Source of the DNA: JBHICC01 sp046759385
GTDB lineage: Bacteria; Pseudomonadota; Gammaproteobacteria; Acidiferrobacterales; SPGG2
NCBI GenBank assembly: GCA_046759385.1
Contig: JBHICC010000061.1
Location: 1-13,221 of the forward strand
Reading direction: 5' to 3'
DNA: 13,221 bases
Each line of letters begins with the position of its first letter. Position 1 is the stretch's first letter. The notes under the pieces are model-generated. The model worked only from the letters and a program-made list of their open reading frames with translations, searched no databases and had not been told where the DNA came from. This document shows positions 6,235-13,221 of the stretch, piece by piece. Position numbers and translations under genes: made by a program.

Positions 6235-9177
6235 ATGACCGAGCGCTGTAAGCCGCCTCGTCCACCCGTATTCGAGCTTATCCCCTATAGCGAGGACCCG
6301 TTACGTGCGCTCGGGAAATCGGTGCTCGAGCACAGTGCGTGTGCTCGCGGGGACCTCGCTGATGCCATCGTGCTGCTCCCACACGTCGCGTCGATCACGC
6401 GTTTCCGCCGCGTGCTCTTAGAGGTCGCCCAGCTACGCGGGGTGGACATACTGCTGGCTCCATGCACTGCCACGCTTGCGGCATGGCTACGCACCCACGC
6501 CGACCCAAGCAGGCGCCAACTCGGCGAAATTGGGCGCGAACTGTTGCTACTCGACGCGCTCGCGCAGCACACGGAGCTGACACGCCGCTGGGGTACATGG
6601 CCGCTGATCGACAGTCTCTTGGGGCTCTTCGACGAGATGGCCTTGAACCGAATCAATGCGCCCGACGAGTTGCCCGTTCTTACCCGCGCACTCGCCCAAG
6701 GGTACAAGGTTCGGGAACCGCTTCCGGCCGCGCTCAGTGACGAGGCACGCCTGGCGCATACATTATGGAAAGCATGGCTGGCGCAGCTCGAGTCCGAGCA
6801 GTACCAGGACCCTACCGGAGCATTAATACAAGGTCTTGATCGTAGCCTTGCACGGTTACCGTCCAGCGCCCACGTGTACTTGGCGGGGTTCGTTCGCTTC
6901 ACCCGCGCAGAGATGGATTGGATCAAAGCCTTGCGAGCGCGGGGCCAGCTTACCTTATTGCTTCACGGCGGCAGCGGAGCACATGGATACCACCCAGATG
7001 CTGTCATCACCGAGATCACCGCCAAAGCTGGTGTCACGCCAGGTGTGCCGCCGACACGCTCCCGCTACGGCGTTTTTCTCGACCGCGTCTTCGCTATCGA
7101 TGACGATAACTTGCCCTCACGCGCGCACAAACAAGCGCTGGCTGAACACGCGACCCCCGCCGACAGCCGCTTAGTAATTCATGAAGCGGCGACCTTTGAA
7201 GAGGAGGCGCGCGCTGTCGACCTACGCGTGCGGCAGTGGCGTCTGGAAGGGCTTCGACATATCGGCATCGTCACAGCCGACCGAAAGCTTGCGCGTCGTG
7301 TACGCGCGCTGCTCGAACGCGCCAGCATTCTTGTAGAGGACGCGGCGGGTTGGGCGCTATCTACGACAAGCGCCGCAACGGTCATGATGCGCTGGCTCGA
7401 ATGTATCGAGCACAACTTCGCTCACGACATGCTGCTCGATGTGCTTAAGTCGCCGTTCGTGTCGCTTGGCATGACTAAGGCAGCGCTACGAATGACGGTC
7501 AGCAAATTCGAAGATGGCCTGATCACCCGTTACAACCTTGGAGCTGGAATCGATCTTTACCGACGCACGCTCGAGCGTCGATTCCAGAGCCTGGCACAGG
7601 GTCTGGGGGAGGAAGTTAGTCTCGGAATTGCTAATTTGCTTGACCGGCTGGAACAGACGGCATTTCCGCTACAAACGCTTTCCCGATCGCCCCAGCCGGC
7701 CACAGCCTATCTCACGGCGCTGCGAGATAGCCTGAGTGGACTCGGCGCAACAGACCGATACCGCCGGGATGAAGCGGGCTTACAGTTGTTGACCGTACTC
7801 GACGCGATGGCTGCAGCAAAACGCACGCAAACGCTGTTAATGACGTGGAGTGAGTTCAGGATTTGGCTCGCCCGAACGTTGGAGCGCACGTACTTTCGCC
7901 CACCGATGCGCACCAGCGGCGTTGAGCTGATGGGGTTTGATCAAAGCCGCCTGTGCCGCTTTGACGGCGTCGTCATTGCCGGTGCTCTGCGTGAGTATTT
8001 GCCAGGCGCGCCTGTTAGCGCGCCGTTTTTTAATGAGAGCGTGCGGCGACAGCTCGGCCTCCCAAGCGCCAACCTTGAGCGTTACGAGCGTCTATACGAT
8101 TTTCGCCGCCTGCTCGAGGCGGCCCCGCGTGTGCTGGTGTCGTTTCGTCGCCAGCAACGCGGTGAGCCGGCCACGCCGAGCCCTTGGGTGGAGCGATTGC
8201 GGGTATTCCATGAACTCGCCTACGGTGGTGGTCTCGAAGATGCGCGTATGCAGCGATTGGCTACGTCGCCACGCGCTGAAATCACTTGGACCGACGCGCC
8301 GCTGCCAGTTCCGCGCCCACGGCCGCGCCCGACAATACCACCGGCGATAGTGCCTAAGACAGTTTCGGCGAGCGCCCATCAGCGCTTGATCAATTGCCCT
8401 TACCGGTATTTTGTCGTCGACGCTCTAGAGTTAGGCGAAACTCCATTCGTGCACGAACAACTCAAAAAAGTGGACTACGGCAGCCGCGTGCATCTTATCC
8501 TGCAAGCTTTTCACGCTGGCGCCGCCGGTCTGCCCGGGCCGTTCGGTAAGACGCTGTCAGAGGGAAACAAAGACGAAGCAGAGATGTTGTTGCGCCGAAT
8601 CGGTGAAGCTGTGTTCGCGGACGATGTTCGAGCGAGCTTTTTAGCTCGCGGCTGGTTACTTACCTGGGAGCGCGCCATTAGTCCATACGTAGAGTATCAG
8701 GTAGAGCGTGCAAAAACGTGGCAAACAGCGGCCTTCGAGGTTGATAAACGCCGAGCTTGCTCCGACGGCAAAACAACCGTGACCATCCGAGCCCGCATCG
8801 ACCGCTTGGATCGATCCGATGATGGATACGGCATCGTCGATTACAAAACTGGGGAGATTGCCTCGCTAGCCGATGTGGCAGCCGGTGAACAGATTCAGTT
8901 GCCTTTCTACGCGCTCGCGACCGAACCCCCGATCGCACAAGCTTTGTTCCTCGGGCTCGCGAGTGAAAACATCTCCGACAGAGTACAGCTCGGCGCTGGA
9001 GCTTTGAACACCTTGACGGCGGACCTGCGTGAACGCCTCTTGGCCGTCCATAGGTCAATCCTCGATGGCGCTGGCTTGCCCGCATGGGGAGACGAACTCA
9101 CGTGTGCGCGCTGTCATGCCCATGGAGTGTGTCGAAAGGGGCTATGGTTGGGCAGCGATTCCCCAGGGGGGCTATGA
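6235..9177 (+). CDS. addB: AddB-like PD-(D/E)XK nuclease, double-strand break repair
   Basis: This 980-residue protein is the likely partner of the AddA-like helicase downstream in an AddAB/RexAB-type complex that resects broken DNA ends for RecA. Residues 1-700 are a divergent helicase-like region without Walker A. I recall a related family annotated as a probable DNA repair protein homologous to AddB (TIGR03623). The C-terminal RecB-type nuclease has H753, D856 in IDRLDR, then D869 and K871 in VDYKTG, and QLPFYAL (888-894). Iron-sulfur ligands fit the AddB staple: C721 in INCPYRYF, then C957, C960 and C966 as CX2CX5C at the C-terminus. The start is ATG with AGG five bases upstream. The symbol follows family analogy; true orthology to Bacillus or Caulobacter AddB is not shown. 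Confidence 0.88.
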   Translation: MTERCKPPRPPVFELIPYSEDPLRALGKSVLEHSACARGDLADAIVLLPHVASITRFRRVLLEVAQLRGVDILLAPCTATLAAWLRTHADPSRRQLGEIGRELLLLDALAQHTELTRRWGTWPLIDSLLGLFDEMALNRINAPDELPVLTRALAQGYKVREPLPAALSDEARLAHTLWKAWLAQLESEQYQDPTGALIQGLDRSLARLPSSAHVYLAGFVRFTRAEMDWIKALRARGQLTLLLHGGSGAHGYHPDAVITEITAKAGVTPGVPPTRSRYGVFLDRVFAIDDDNLPSRAHKQALAEHATPADSRLVIHEAATFEEEARAVDLRVRQWRLEGLRHIGIVTADRKLARRVRALLERASILVEDAAGWALSTTSAATVMMRWLECIEHNFAHDMLLDVLKSPFVSLGMTKAALRMTVSKFEDGLITRYNLGAGIDLYRRTLERRFQSLAQGLGEEVSLGIANLLDRLEQTAFPLQTLSRSPQPATAYLTALRDSLSGLGATDRYRRDEAGLQLLTVLDAMAAAKRTQTLLMTWSEFRIWLARTLERTYFRPPMRTSGVELMGFDQSRLCRFDGVVIAGALREYLPGAPVSAPFFNESVRRQLGLPSANLERYERLYDFRRLLEAAPRVLVSFRRQQRGEPATPSPWVERLRVFHELAYGGGLEDARMQRLATSPRAEITWTDAPLPVPRPRPRPTIPPAIVPKTVSASAHQRLINCPYRYFVVDALELGETPFVHEQLKKVDYGSRVHLILQAFHAGAAGLPGPFGKTLSEGNKDEAEMLLRRIGEAVFADDVRASFLARGWLLTWERAISPYVEYQVERAKTWQTAAFEVDKRRACSDGKTTVTIRARIDRLDRSDDGYGIVDYKTGEIASLADVAAGEQIQLPFYALATEPPIAQALFLGLASENISDRVQLGAGALNTLTADLRERLLAVHRSILDGAGLPAWGDELTCARCHAHGVCRKGLWLGSDSPGGL

Positions 9178-9191
9178 CCGCCGGACGGTGC

Positions 9192-9218
9192 AAAAAAAGG
9201 GCGGCCAAGTGGCCGCCC
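9192..9218 (-). terminator. Strong intrinsic terminator on the minus strand between addB and addA
   Basis: GGGCGGCC (9199-9206) and GGCCGCCC (9211-9218) form a perfect eight-pair G+C stem with a four-base loop. On the minus strand the stem is followed by seven T (9198-9192), a classic Rho-independent terminator. On the plus strand no T-run follows, so it does not look made for addB. Its direction implies a minus-strand transcript arriving from the right. Confidence 0.8.
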
Positions 9219-9238
9219 ATGTGGGTGTCATGTGTGGA

Positions 9239-9349
9239 TCACCACCTCCGCCTATGCCCGTGTGTGCAGACAACGCGGAGACGTCCCTGTGTGTCGAGAT
9301 AGAGACGCTGGCGCCGATCCGACAGCGTCAGGTCACGCGCATAACGCAC
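9239..9349 (-). CDS. Small 36-residue hypothetical ORF, minus strand
   Basis: This GTG-started ORF ends in TGA 20 bases before the intrinsic terminator stem. The product is basic, beginning MRYARDLTLSDRRQRLY and ending HGHRRRW, with one cysteine; I do not recognise it. Support is positional: a promoter-like pair lies upstream (9406-9377) and the terminator downstream, so promoter, ORF and terminator fit one transcript of about 180 bases. Against it, the only purine-rich site (AGGGAAG) lies 11 bases or more before the GTG, and a non-coding small RNA would fit equally well. Plus-strand ORFs also overlap here by chance. Confidence 0.3.
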   Translation of the reverse strand: MRYARDLTLSDRRQRLYLDTQGRLRVVCTHGHRRRW

Positions 9350-9376
9350 GTCCGTACACGCTTCCCTGTCAACAGT

Positions 9377-9406
9377 ACTCTAGTTCAAGCCGGCTCATGA
9401 GGTCAA
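9377..9406 (-). promoter_or_regulatory. Candidate minus-strand promoter in the addB-addA gap
   Basis: TTGACC (9406-9401, five of six -35 bases) is followed after 18 bases by TAGAGT (9382-9377, four of six -10 bases). Transcription would start near 9370, heading for the terminator at 9218-9192. Confidence 0.35.
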
Positions 9407-9450
9407 GAAATGCAGCATTAGATGCGCTGACACCGCACCAATGACCGGTA

Positions 9451-9479
9451 TTGTAAACGCAAAATCATAAGCTTACGAT
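9451..9479 (+). promoter_or_regulatory. Candidate promoter for the AddA-like gene
   Basis: TTGTAA (9451-9456) and TACGAT (9474-9479) are separated by 17 bases, each matching four of six consensus bases, in the AT-rich stretch directly before the gene. A leader of about 24 bases would result. It suggests the AddA-like gene can be expressed separately from the AddB-like gene 332 bases upstream. Confidence 0.35.
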
Positions 9480-9509
9480 GCTATTAATGATTTTCAAATT
9501 CCTGAAAAA

Positions 9510-12500
9510 ATGAGTCTCCCTCGGACCAAACAAGCTCAGGCCAAGAACCACGTCACGGTTCGGGCGGCAGCCGGAACCGGCAAGACTTGGCTCTTGACCA
9601 GCCGCATTATTACGTTGCTGCTACAAGGCGTCTCCCCTGGTTCCATCCTCGCTATTACGTTTACGCGCAAGGCCGCCAGTGAAATCTACCAACGGGTCAA
9701 GGAACGCCTGCGGTGGATGATGACGGCCGATGAGGACGATTTACTTAGTGCACTGGCGGAGTTGGAAACGCTACCTGCACCGGTTACGTTGCGGCGCGCG
9801 CGTGGCTTATTCGAAGCGCTACTGACAGCGGATGCGGAGCTTCGCACGACCACCTTCCATGCGTTCTGCCAAGAGATTCTCTACCGCTTCCCACTGGAAG
9901 CGGAGGGACCATTGGGTTTCGATCTGCTCGAGTCGCCAACCGCGCTGCAGCACGCTGCCTGGCGCGCCTTCGATAGGGAACTCATGGCGGCCCCCACCGG
10001 GGCCCTGGCCAACGCGATGGAAACTCTGTTTCAGTCTTGTGGCGGCACCGTCGGCGCACACCAAGTGCTCGAACAATTTCTCGCCCACCGCAGCGATTGG
10101 TGGGCCTATACCGAGCACGAATGGGATCCGGTCGCAGATGCCGAGCGCCGACTCGCCGCTAGCCTGCGACCTCCTGCCGTAAACCAGGTCAACGCGTGGC
10201 GTAACGATCCGGCGTTGGTCGCGGACTTGCGGCGATATACCGAACTACTCAGCCAATCCCCCAATGCAACGCATCGTGAACATGCTCACTGGCTAGAGGT
10301 TGCACTCGACTCGCGATCATCGGTCGACGAGGCGTTTGAGCTGCTCAGCCGCGCGCTCCTCACAAGGAACCTGCGACCCCGCCGGTTAACACCCAGCCAA
10401 CGCATGCTTCTGGTGTTAGGCAGGGATCGTGCCGACAAGTTGATCCACCTCCATGCCCAGCTTGCTGAGCGCATCCAGAACAGTCATCAAGATCGGTTGC
10501 GCCATCGAACCTTCGAGACCAACTGTGCTTGGTATCGGTGCGGCCAACGGCTGCTGGATCACTATCAGCGACTGAAGGCTGAGCAACGACTGCTCGATTT
10601 TGACGACCTTGAATGGCGTACCTATCAGTTACTCAATCGAAGCCACCACGCGGAGTGGATCCAGTACAAGCTAGATCAACGAATTGATCATTTGCTGGTT
10701 GATGAGTTTCAGGACACCAATCCAACGCAATGGCGCCTGTTGTTACCGCTACTAAGGGAGATGGCGGCCGGCAGCCCGCAACGATATCGCAGCGTATTGC
10801 TTGTCGGCGACGAGAAGCAGTCGATTTACCGATTTCGGCGCGCCGACCCGCAGCTTTTCAACGCTGCGCAGGCATGGCTCGAGCAACATATGCAAGCACA
10901 GACGCGAACCCAGGACAGGTCCTACCGTTCCTCGCCTGCAATTGTCCAATTCGTCAATCTGCTATTCGGCGAGACCGCTAGCACCGAGGAGTTTGAGTTA
11001 CCGGATTATCGTGCACATGATACCTACCATCAGAACAGGTGGGGGCGCGTCGAGCTTTTGCCTTTGATCCCCCGCGGCTCATCCCTTGACGTTCATGGAA
11101 GCAGGACAGCGTGGCGTAATCCGTTGCAACAGCCGCGTCGCCTCGACGAAGACCAACGTTACCGCGCCGAGGGAGAACTCATCGCCGCTAGAATAAAAAC
11201 GCTGATCGGCAAATCGATCGATGATAACGGCGTACGGCCGCTCGGATTCGATGACATCATGATCCTGTTGCGCGATCGCACCCACGCGGCCTCCTACGAG
11301 GCCGCGCTACGTCACGCTAGCATTCCCTATATAGGGATTGGCCGCGGGACCCTTACACAATCCTTGGAGATACAAGATCTTATACACCTCCTGCGCTCCC
11401 TGGTCGCGTCTCACGACAACGTTGCACTCGCTTCGGCTTTGTGCTCGCCGGTGTTTGATTGTAAGGAAGATGATCTGATGCGGTTGGCACAGTCGGAACG
11501 TGGTCAGACCTGGCGTGAACGGCTGGCGGCGGTCGCCGAAGCTTCCCCCGAGGATAGCCCGCTCGTGCGTGCGGCACGACTTGTCGAACGATGGGCCGGT
11601 TTCGTCGATCGAATGCCGGTACACGACCTGCTGGATCGCATGTACAAAGAAGGCAACGTGTTGGCGCGTTATGCCCACGCAGTGCCGCCGCATTTGAAAA
11701 ATCGCGTGCAGGCCAACCTACGATCCTTGCTTGAGCTCGCGCTGGATCTCGATAGTGGGCGCTATCCCAGTCTCAGCCGATTTCTTGAACACTTGCCGAT
11801 GCTAGCGGACGAAAATCCGCAAGTGCGTGCCGATACGTTGATCGATCCGACTGGGCTCGTGCGCATTATGACGATTCATGCCGCGAAAGGATTGGAAAGC
11901 CCGATCGTATTCTTGGCCGACGCGATGCGCGATTACAGGAGCCGTGGACGCGGAATGCGCACGATGGTCGATTGGCCGGTGGAATCAGCGCGGCCGCGTC
12001 ACTTCCAGCTCATTGGCAAGAAGGCGCACCAGGACAGCGCCAGCACAAGATTGCTCGTGTCACAGAACAAAGCCTTGCGCGATGAAGAGTCGAGTCTTCT
12101 GTATGTTGCGCTTACGCGCGCCAAGCATGCGCTTTTTATATCCGGATGCGAATCGCTGCGTGGACGACACACGAGCTGGTACGAGTTCATTGACACACGC
12201 ATTAGACAGGTTGCCGCTAGAAAAAAAACACCCATCCCAGGACTGAAGCTACACGGGCGCACATTCGGCTCGGGCATTGTCCTGGAACACGGTACACCGC
12301 CGGCGACCATAAAATCTCGGACTGTGGCGCGGCATGAGCAGATCGCCATCGATCCGCGGTTGACGCAACCCTTGTCTGAAAGTGAAGCCGATGGGTTTCT
12401 GTATCCCAGCTTCGCGAGCGCAGACGCGGATTGCGACGGAGACACGGGAGCGGTTGGGCTCGCTGGATCGGCGAAGACTCGCGGTACTCTAATCCACCGC

Positions 12501-12965
12501 ATGTTGGAACTGCTGACCCGCGGCCATGAACGCACCGAGATACGTACTCGGATCGTCAACGAGTTGCATGAAGTCGCCTCAAGAGAGCTCATACAGGCGT
12601 GCTGGCAAGAAGCCTGCGCGGTTGTTGACGACCCGGAACTTAGACCGTTGTTTGATCCGTCACACTACTACGAAGCGCGAAACGAGGTTCCGATTCTCTA
12701 CCGTGACCACGATATCGATGTCTACGGCGTAATCGATCGGCTCATCGTGCGGAATCACGAGATTGTTGTTGTCGACTACAAAACCCATGCCCACGCGACC
12801 CCAACCAACGTCGTGGAACTTGGACAACGCTTCAATGAGCAGATGCGCCTATATACGAACGGCGTTCGCAAGCAGTGGCCAACATTGCCCGTGAGACCGG
12901 TACTGTTGTTCACGGTTCCACGCGCCGTTGTTGAGCTAACAGAAGGCGTTAGTCGTGAACCGTGA
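9510..12965 (+). CDS. addA: AddA-like UvrD-family helicase/exonuclease
   Basis: This 1151-residue SF1A helicase with a C-terminal RecB-type nuclease should form the motor subunit of the end-resection complex with the AddB-like protein. Helicase motifs appear in order: AAGTGKT (20-26, Walker A, K25), ITFTRKAASEI (49-59), TTTFHAFCQEIL, DEFQDTNPTQW (398-408, Walker B), GDEKQSIYRFR (433-443), DRSYRSSP (469-476), MTIHAAKGLE (787-796) and YVALTRAK (865-872, R870). The nuclease has H996 in LIHRMLE, D1076 in VIDRL, D1089 and K1091 in VVDYKT, then EQMRLY. There is no cysteine cluster, as expected for the A subunit. The ATG at 9510 has only a poor ribosome binding site (CCTGAAAAA); no other ATG or GTG exists before the in-frame stop at 9468, so translation may be weak. 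The symbol follows family analogy. Confidence 0.92.
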   Translation: MSLPRTKQAQAKNHVTVRAAAGTGKTWLLTSRIITLLLQGVSPGSILAITFTRKAASEIYQRVKERLRWMMTADEDDLLSALAELETLPAPVTLRRARGLFEALLTADAELRTTTFHAFCQEILYRFPLEAEGPLGFDLLESPTALQHAAWRAFDRELMAAPTGALANAMETLFQSCGGTVGAHQVLEQFLAHRSDWWAYTEHEWDPVADAERRLAASLRPPAVNQVNAWRNDPALVADLRRYTELLSQSPNATHREHAHWLEVALDSRSSVDEAFELLSRALLTRNLRPRRLTPSQRMLLVLGRDRADKLIHLHAQLAERIQNSHQDRLRHRTFETNCAWYRCGQRLLDHYQRLKAEQRLLDFDDLEWRTYQLLNRSHHAEWIQYKLDQRIDHLLVDEFQDTNPTQWRLLLPLLREMAAGSPQRYRSVLLVGDEKQSIYRFRRADPQLFNAAQAWLEQHMQAQTRTQDRSYRSSPAIVQFVNLLFGETASTEEFELPDYRAHDTYHQNRWGRVELLPLIPRGSSLDVHGSRTAWRNPLQQPRRLDEDQRYRAEGELIAARIKTLIGKSIDDNGVRPLGFDDIMILLRDRTHAASYEAALRHASIPYIGIGRGTLTQSLEIQDLIHLLRSLVASHDNVALASALCSPVFDCKEDDLMRLAQSERGQTWRERLAAVAEASPEDSPLVRAARLVERWAGFVDRMPVHDLLDRMYKEGNVLARYAHAVPPHLKNRVQANLRSLLELALDLDSGRYPSLSRFLEHLPMLADENPQVRADTLIDPTGLVRIMTIHAAKGLESPIVFLADAMRDYRSRGRGMRTMVDWPVESARPRHFQLIGKKAHQDSASTRLLVSQNKALRDEESSLLYVALTRAKHALFISGCESLRGRHTSWYEFIDTRIRQVAARKKTPIPGLKLHGRTFGSGIVLEHGTPPATIKSRTVARHEQIAIDPRLTQPLSESEADGFLYPSFASADADCDGDTGAVGLAGSAKTRGTLIHRMLELLTRGHERTEIRTRIVNELHEVASRELIQACWQEACAVVDDPELRPLFDPSHYYEARNEVPILYRDHDIDVYGVIDRLIVRNHEIVVVDYKTHAHATPTNVVELGQRFNEQMRLYTNGVRKQWPTLPVRPVLLFTVPRAVVELTEGVSREP

Positions 12966-12977
12966 GTCGCTGTTTTT

Positions 12978-12991
12978 GCGTTAGGCGTTAG
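12978..12991 (+). repeat. Tandem GCGTTAG duplication behind addA
   Basis: GCGTTAG occurs twice in direct succession (12978-12984 and 12985-12991), and GGCGTTAG occurs once more inside the end of addA near 12945. It is short and may be chance, but it lies upstream of the putative CsrB-like RNA promoter, where activator sites would be expected. Confidence 0.25.
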
Positions 12992-13043
12992 GTGGGCGAC
13001 ACAGCGGAAGAGTTACGGATACCTGACTAGAGCTTTTATCAAT

Positions 13044-13072
13044 TTGGACAAAGACTTATGAGACTATTCTAA
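13044..13072 (+). promoter_or_regulatory. Possible promoter/activator region of the CsrB-like RNA
   Basis: Positions 13031-13080 form an AT-rich island in G+C-rich surroundings. TTGGAC (13044-13049) and TATTCT (13065-13070) are -35/-10-like but only 15 bases apart. An imperfect palindrome TGAGACTATTCTAA (13059-13072) matches, from memory, 9 of 12 fixed positions of the LetA box TNAGAAATTTCTNA; GacA-family regulators control such RNAs elsewhere. The overlap of palindrome and -10 leaves the exact layout unclear. Confidence 0.25.
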
Positions 13073-13082
13073 CACATATGTT

Positions 13083-13221
13083 GAGGTCGCTGGGGCCATC
13101 AGACAACGACTCACGATGTGCAGGCGATCTACAGGGATGTAGGAAGGTACGACTCCAGGGATGGAGGAGGTAGGGTCGCGTCGGGAACAGCGGCCGAGGG
13201 CAACGCAGGGAGCGGTTGCCG
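13083..13221 (+). ncRNA. CsrB/RsmZ-like CsrA-sequestering RNA, 5' part
   Basis: Such RNAs bind several CsrA/RsmA dimers through GGA motifs in hairpin loops and so release CsrA-controlled mRNAs. Four successive hairpins show GGGA in the loop. CTACA-GGGA-TGTAG is at 13129-13142, CTCCA-GGGA-TGGAG at 13153-13166, GGTCGC and GCGGCC around a ten-base loop at 13174-13195, and GGCAACGC-AGGGA-GCGGTTGCC with one bulged G at 13199-13220. The first fits the in vitro CsrA consensus RUACARGGAUGU almost perfectly. Linkers add further GGA (13142-13144, 13166-13168). A 5' hairpin (13083-13112) contains TCAGACAACGA, which I remember also near the 5' end of E. coli CsrB. No ORF covers it. The start is approximate and the RNA leaves the window. 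It could instead be a CsrA-controlled mRNA leader. Confidence 0.6.

Noticed and set aside
6313..6321. GKS at residues 27-29 of the AddB-like protein as a Walker A remnant
   Set aside because: The preceding residues PLRAL lack the required glycine, and no Walker B is seen in the expected place.
9029..9444. Three overlapping plus-strand ORFs around the addB stop and the following gap
   Set aside because: Two begin inside addB in another frame, all are rich in Cys, Arg and Pro as expected from shadow frames, none has a good ribosome binding site or known domain, and they run across the minus-strand terminator.
12910..12965. Inverted repeat TCACGGTTC / GAACCGTGA at the end of addA followed by five T (12973-12977) as a terminator
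   Set aside because: The arms are 38 bases apart and the T-run starts seven bases after the stem, so it does not form a normal intrinsic terminator.

Overview
The window reads as a chromosomal segment of a gammaproteobacterium with moderately high G+C. The main evidence is the left end. There trmJ and suhB are divergent and iscR follows trmJ on the same strand, the arrangement seen at the isc locus of Escherichia coli and many relatives (cysE, sometimes found between them, is absent). I see no insertion sequence, tRNA, rRNA or CRISPR array. I cannot name the genus.

Left part (1-4163): iscR (Fe-S sensing Rrf2 repressor) and trmJ (tRNA 2'-O-methyltransferase) lie on the minus strand, separated by a 266-base gap with an extended -10 promoter just behind trmJ. 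suhB (inositol monophosphatase family) is divergent from trmJ. It ends four bases from the end of a converging gene for a 576-residue protein with a PilZ-like C-terminal domain, probably related to the FimW group of c-di-GMP proteins.

Middle (4164-6234): a TviB/WbpO-type UDP-N-acetylhexosamine 6-dehydrogenase stands alone, without other polysaccharide genes nearby. It is followed by fdxA, a seven-iron ferredoxin with all nine cysteines of Azotobacter ferredoxin I.

Right part (6235-12965): two large genes form an AddAB/RexAB-type helicase-nuclease pair for double-strand break repair. The AddB-like subunit has a PD-(D/E)XK nuclease and a C/CX2CX5C iron-sulfur pattern but no Walker A. The AddA-like subunit has a full set of UvrD helicase motifs and its own nuclease. 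The 332-base gap between them is not empty: on the minus strand it carries a strong intrinsic terminator, a promoter-like sequence and a 36-codon ORF, suggesting a small independent transcript.

Right edge (12966-13221): behind addA is what I consider the most interesting object. Four consecutive hairpins each present GGGA in the loop. The first two have identical loops and compensatory stem changes, and one matches the CsrA high-affinity consensus closely. This looks like the 5' part of a CsrB/RsmZ-type CsrA-sequestering RNA that runs off the window.
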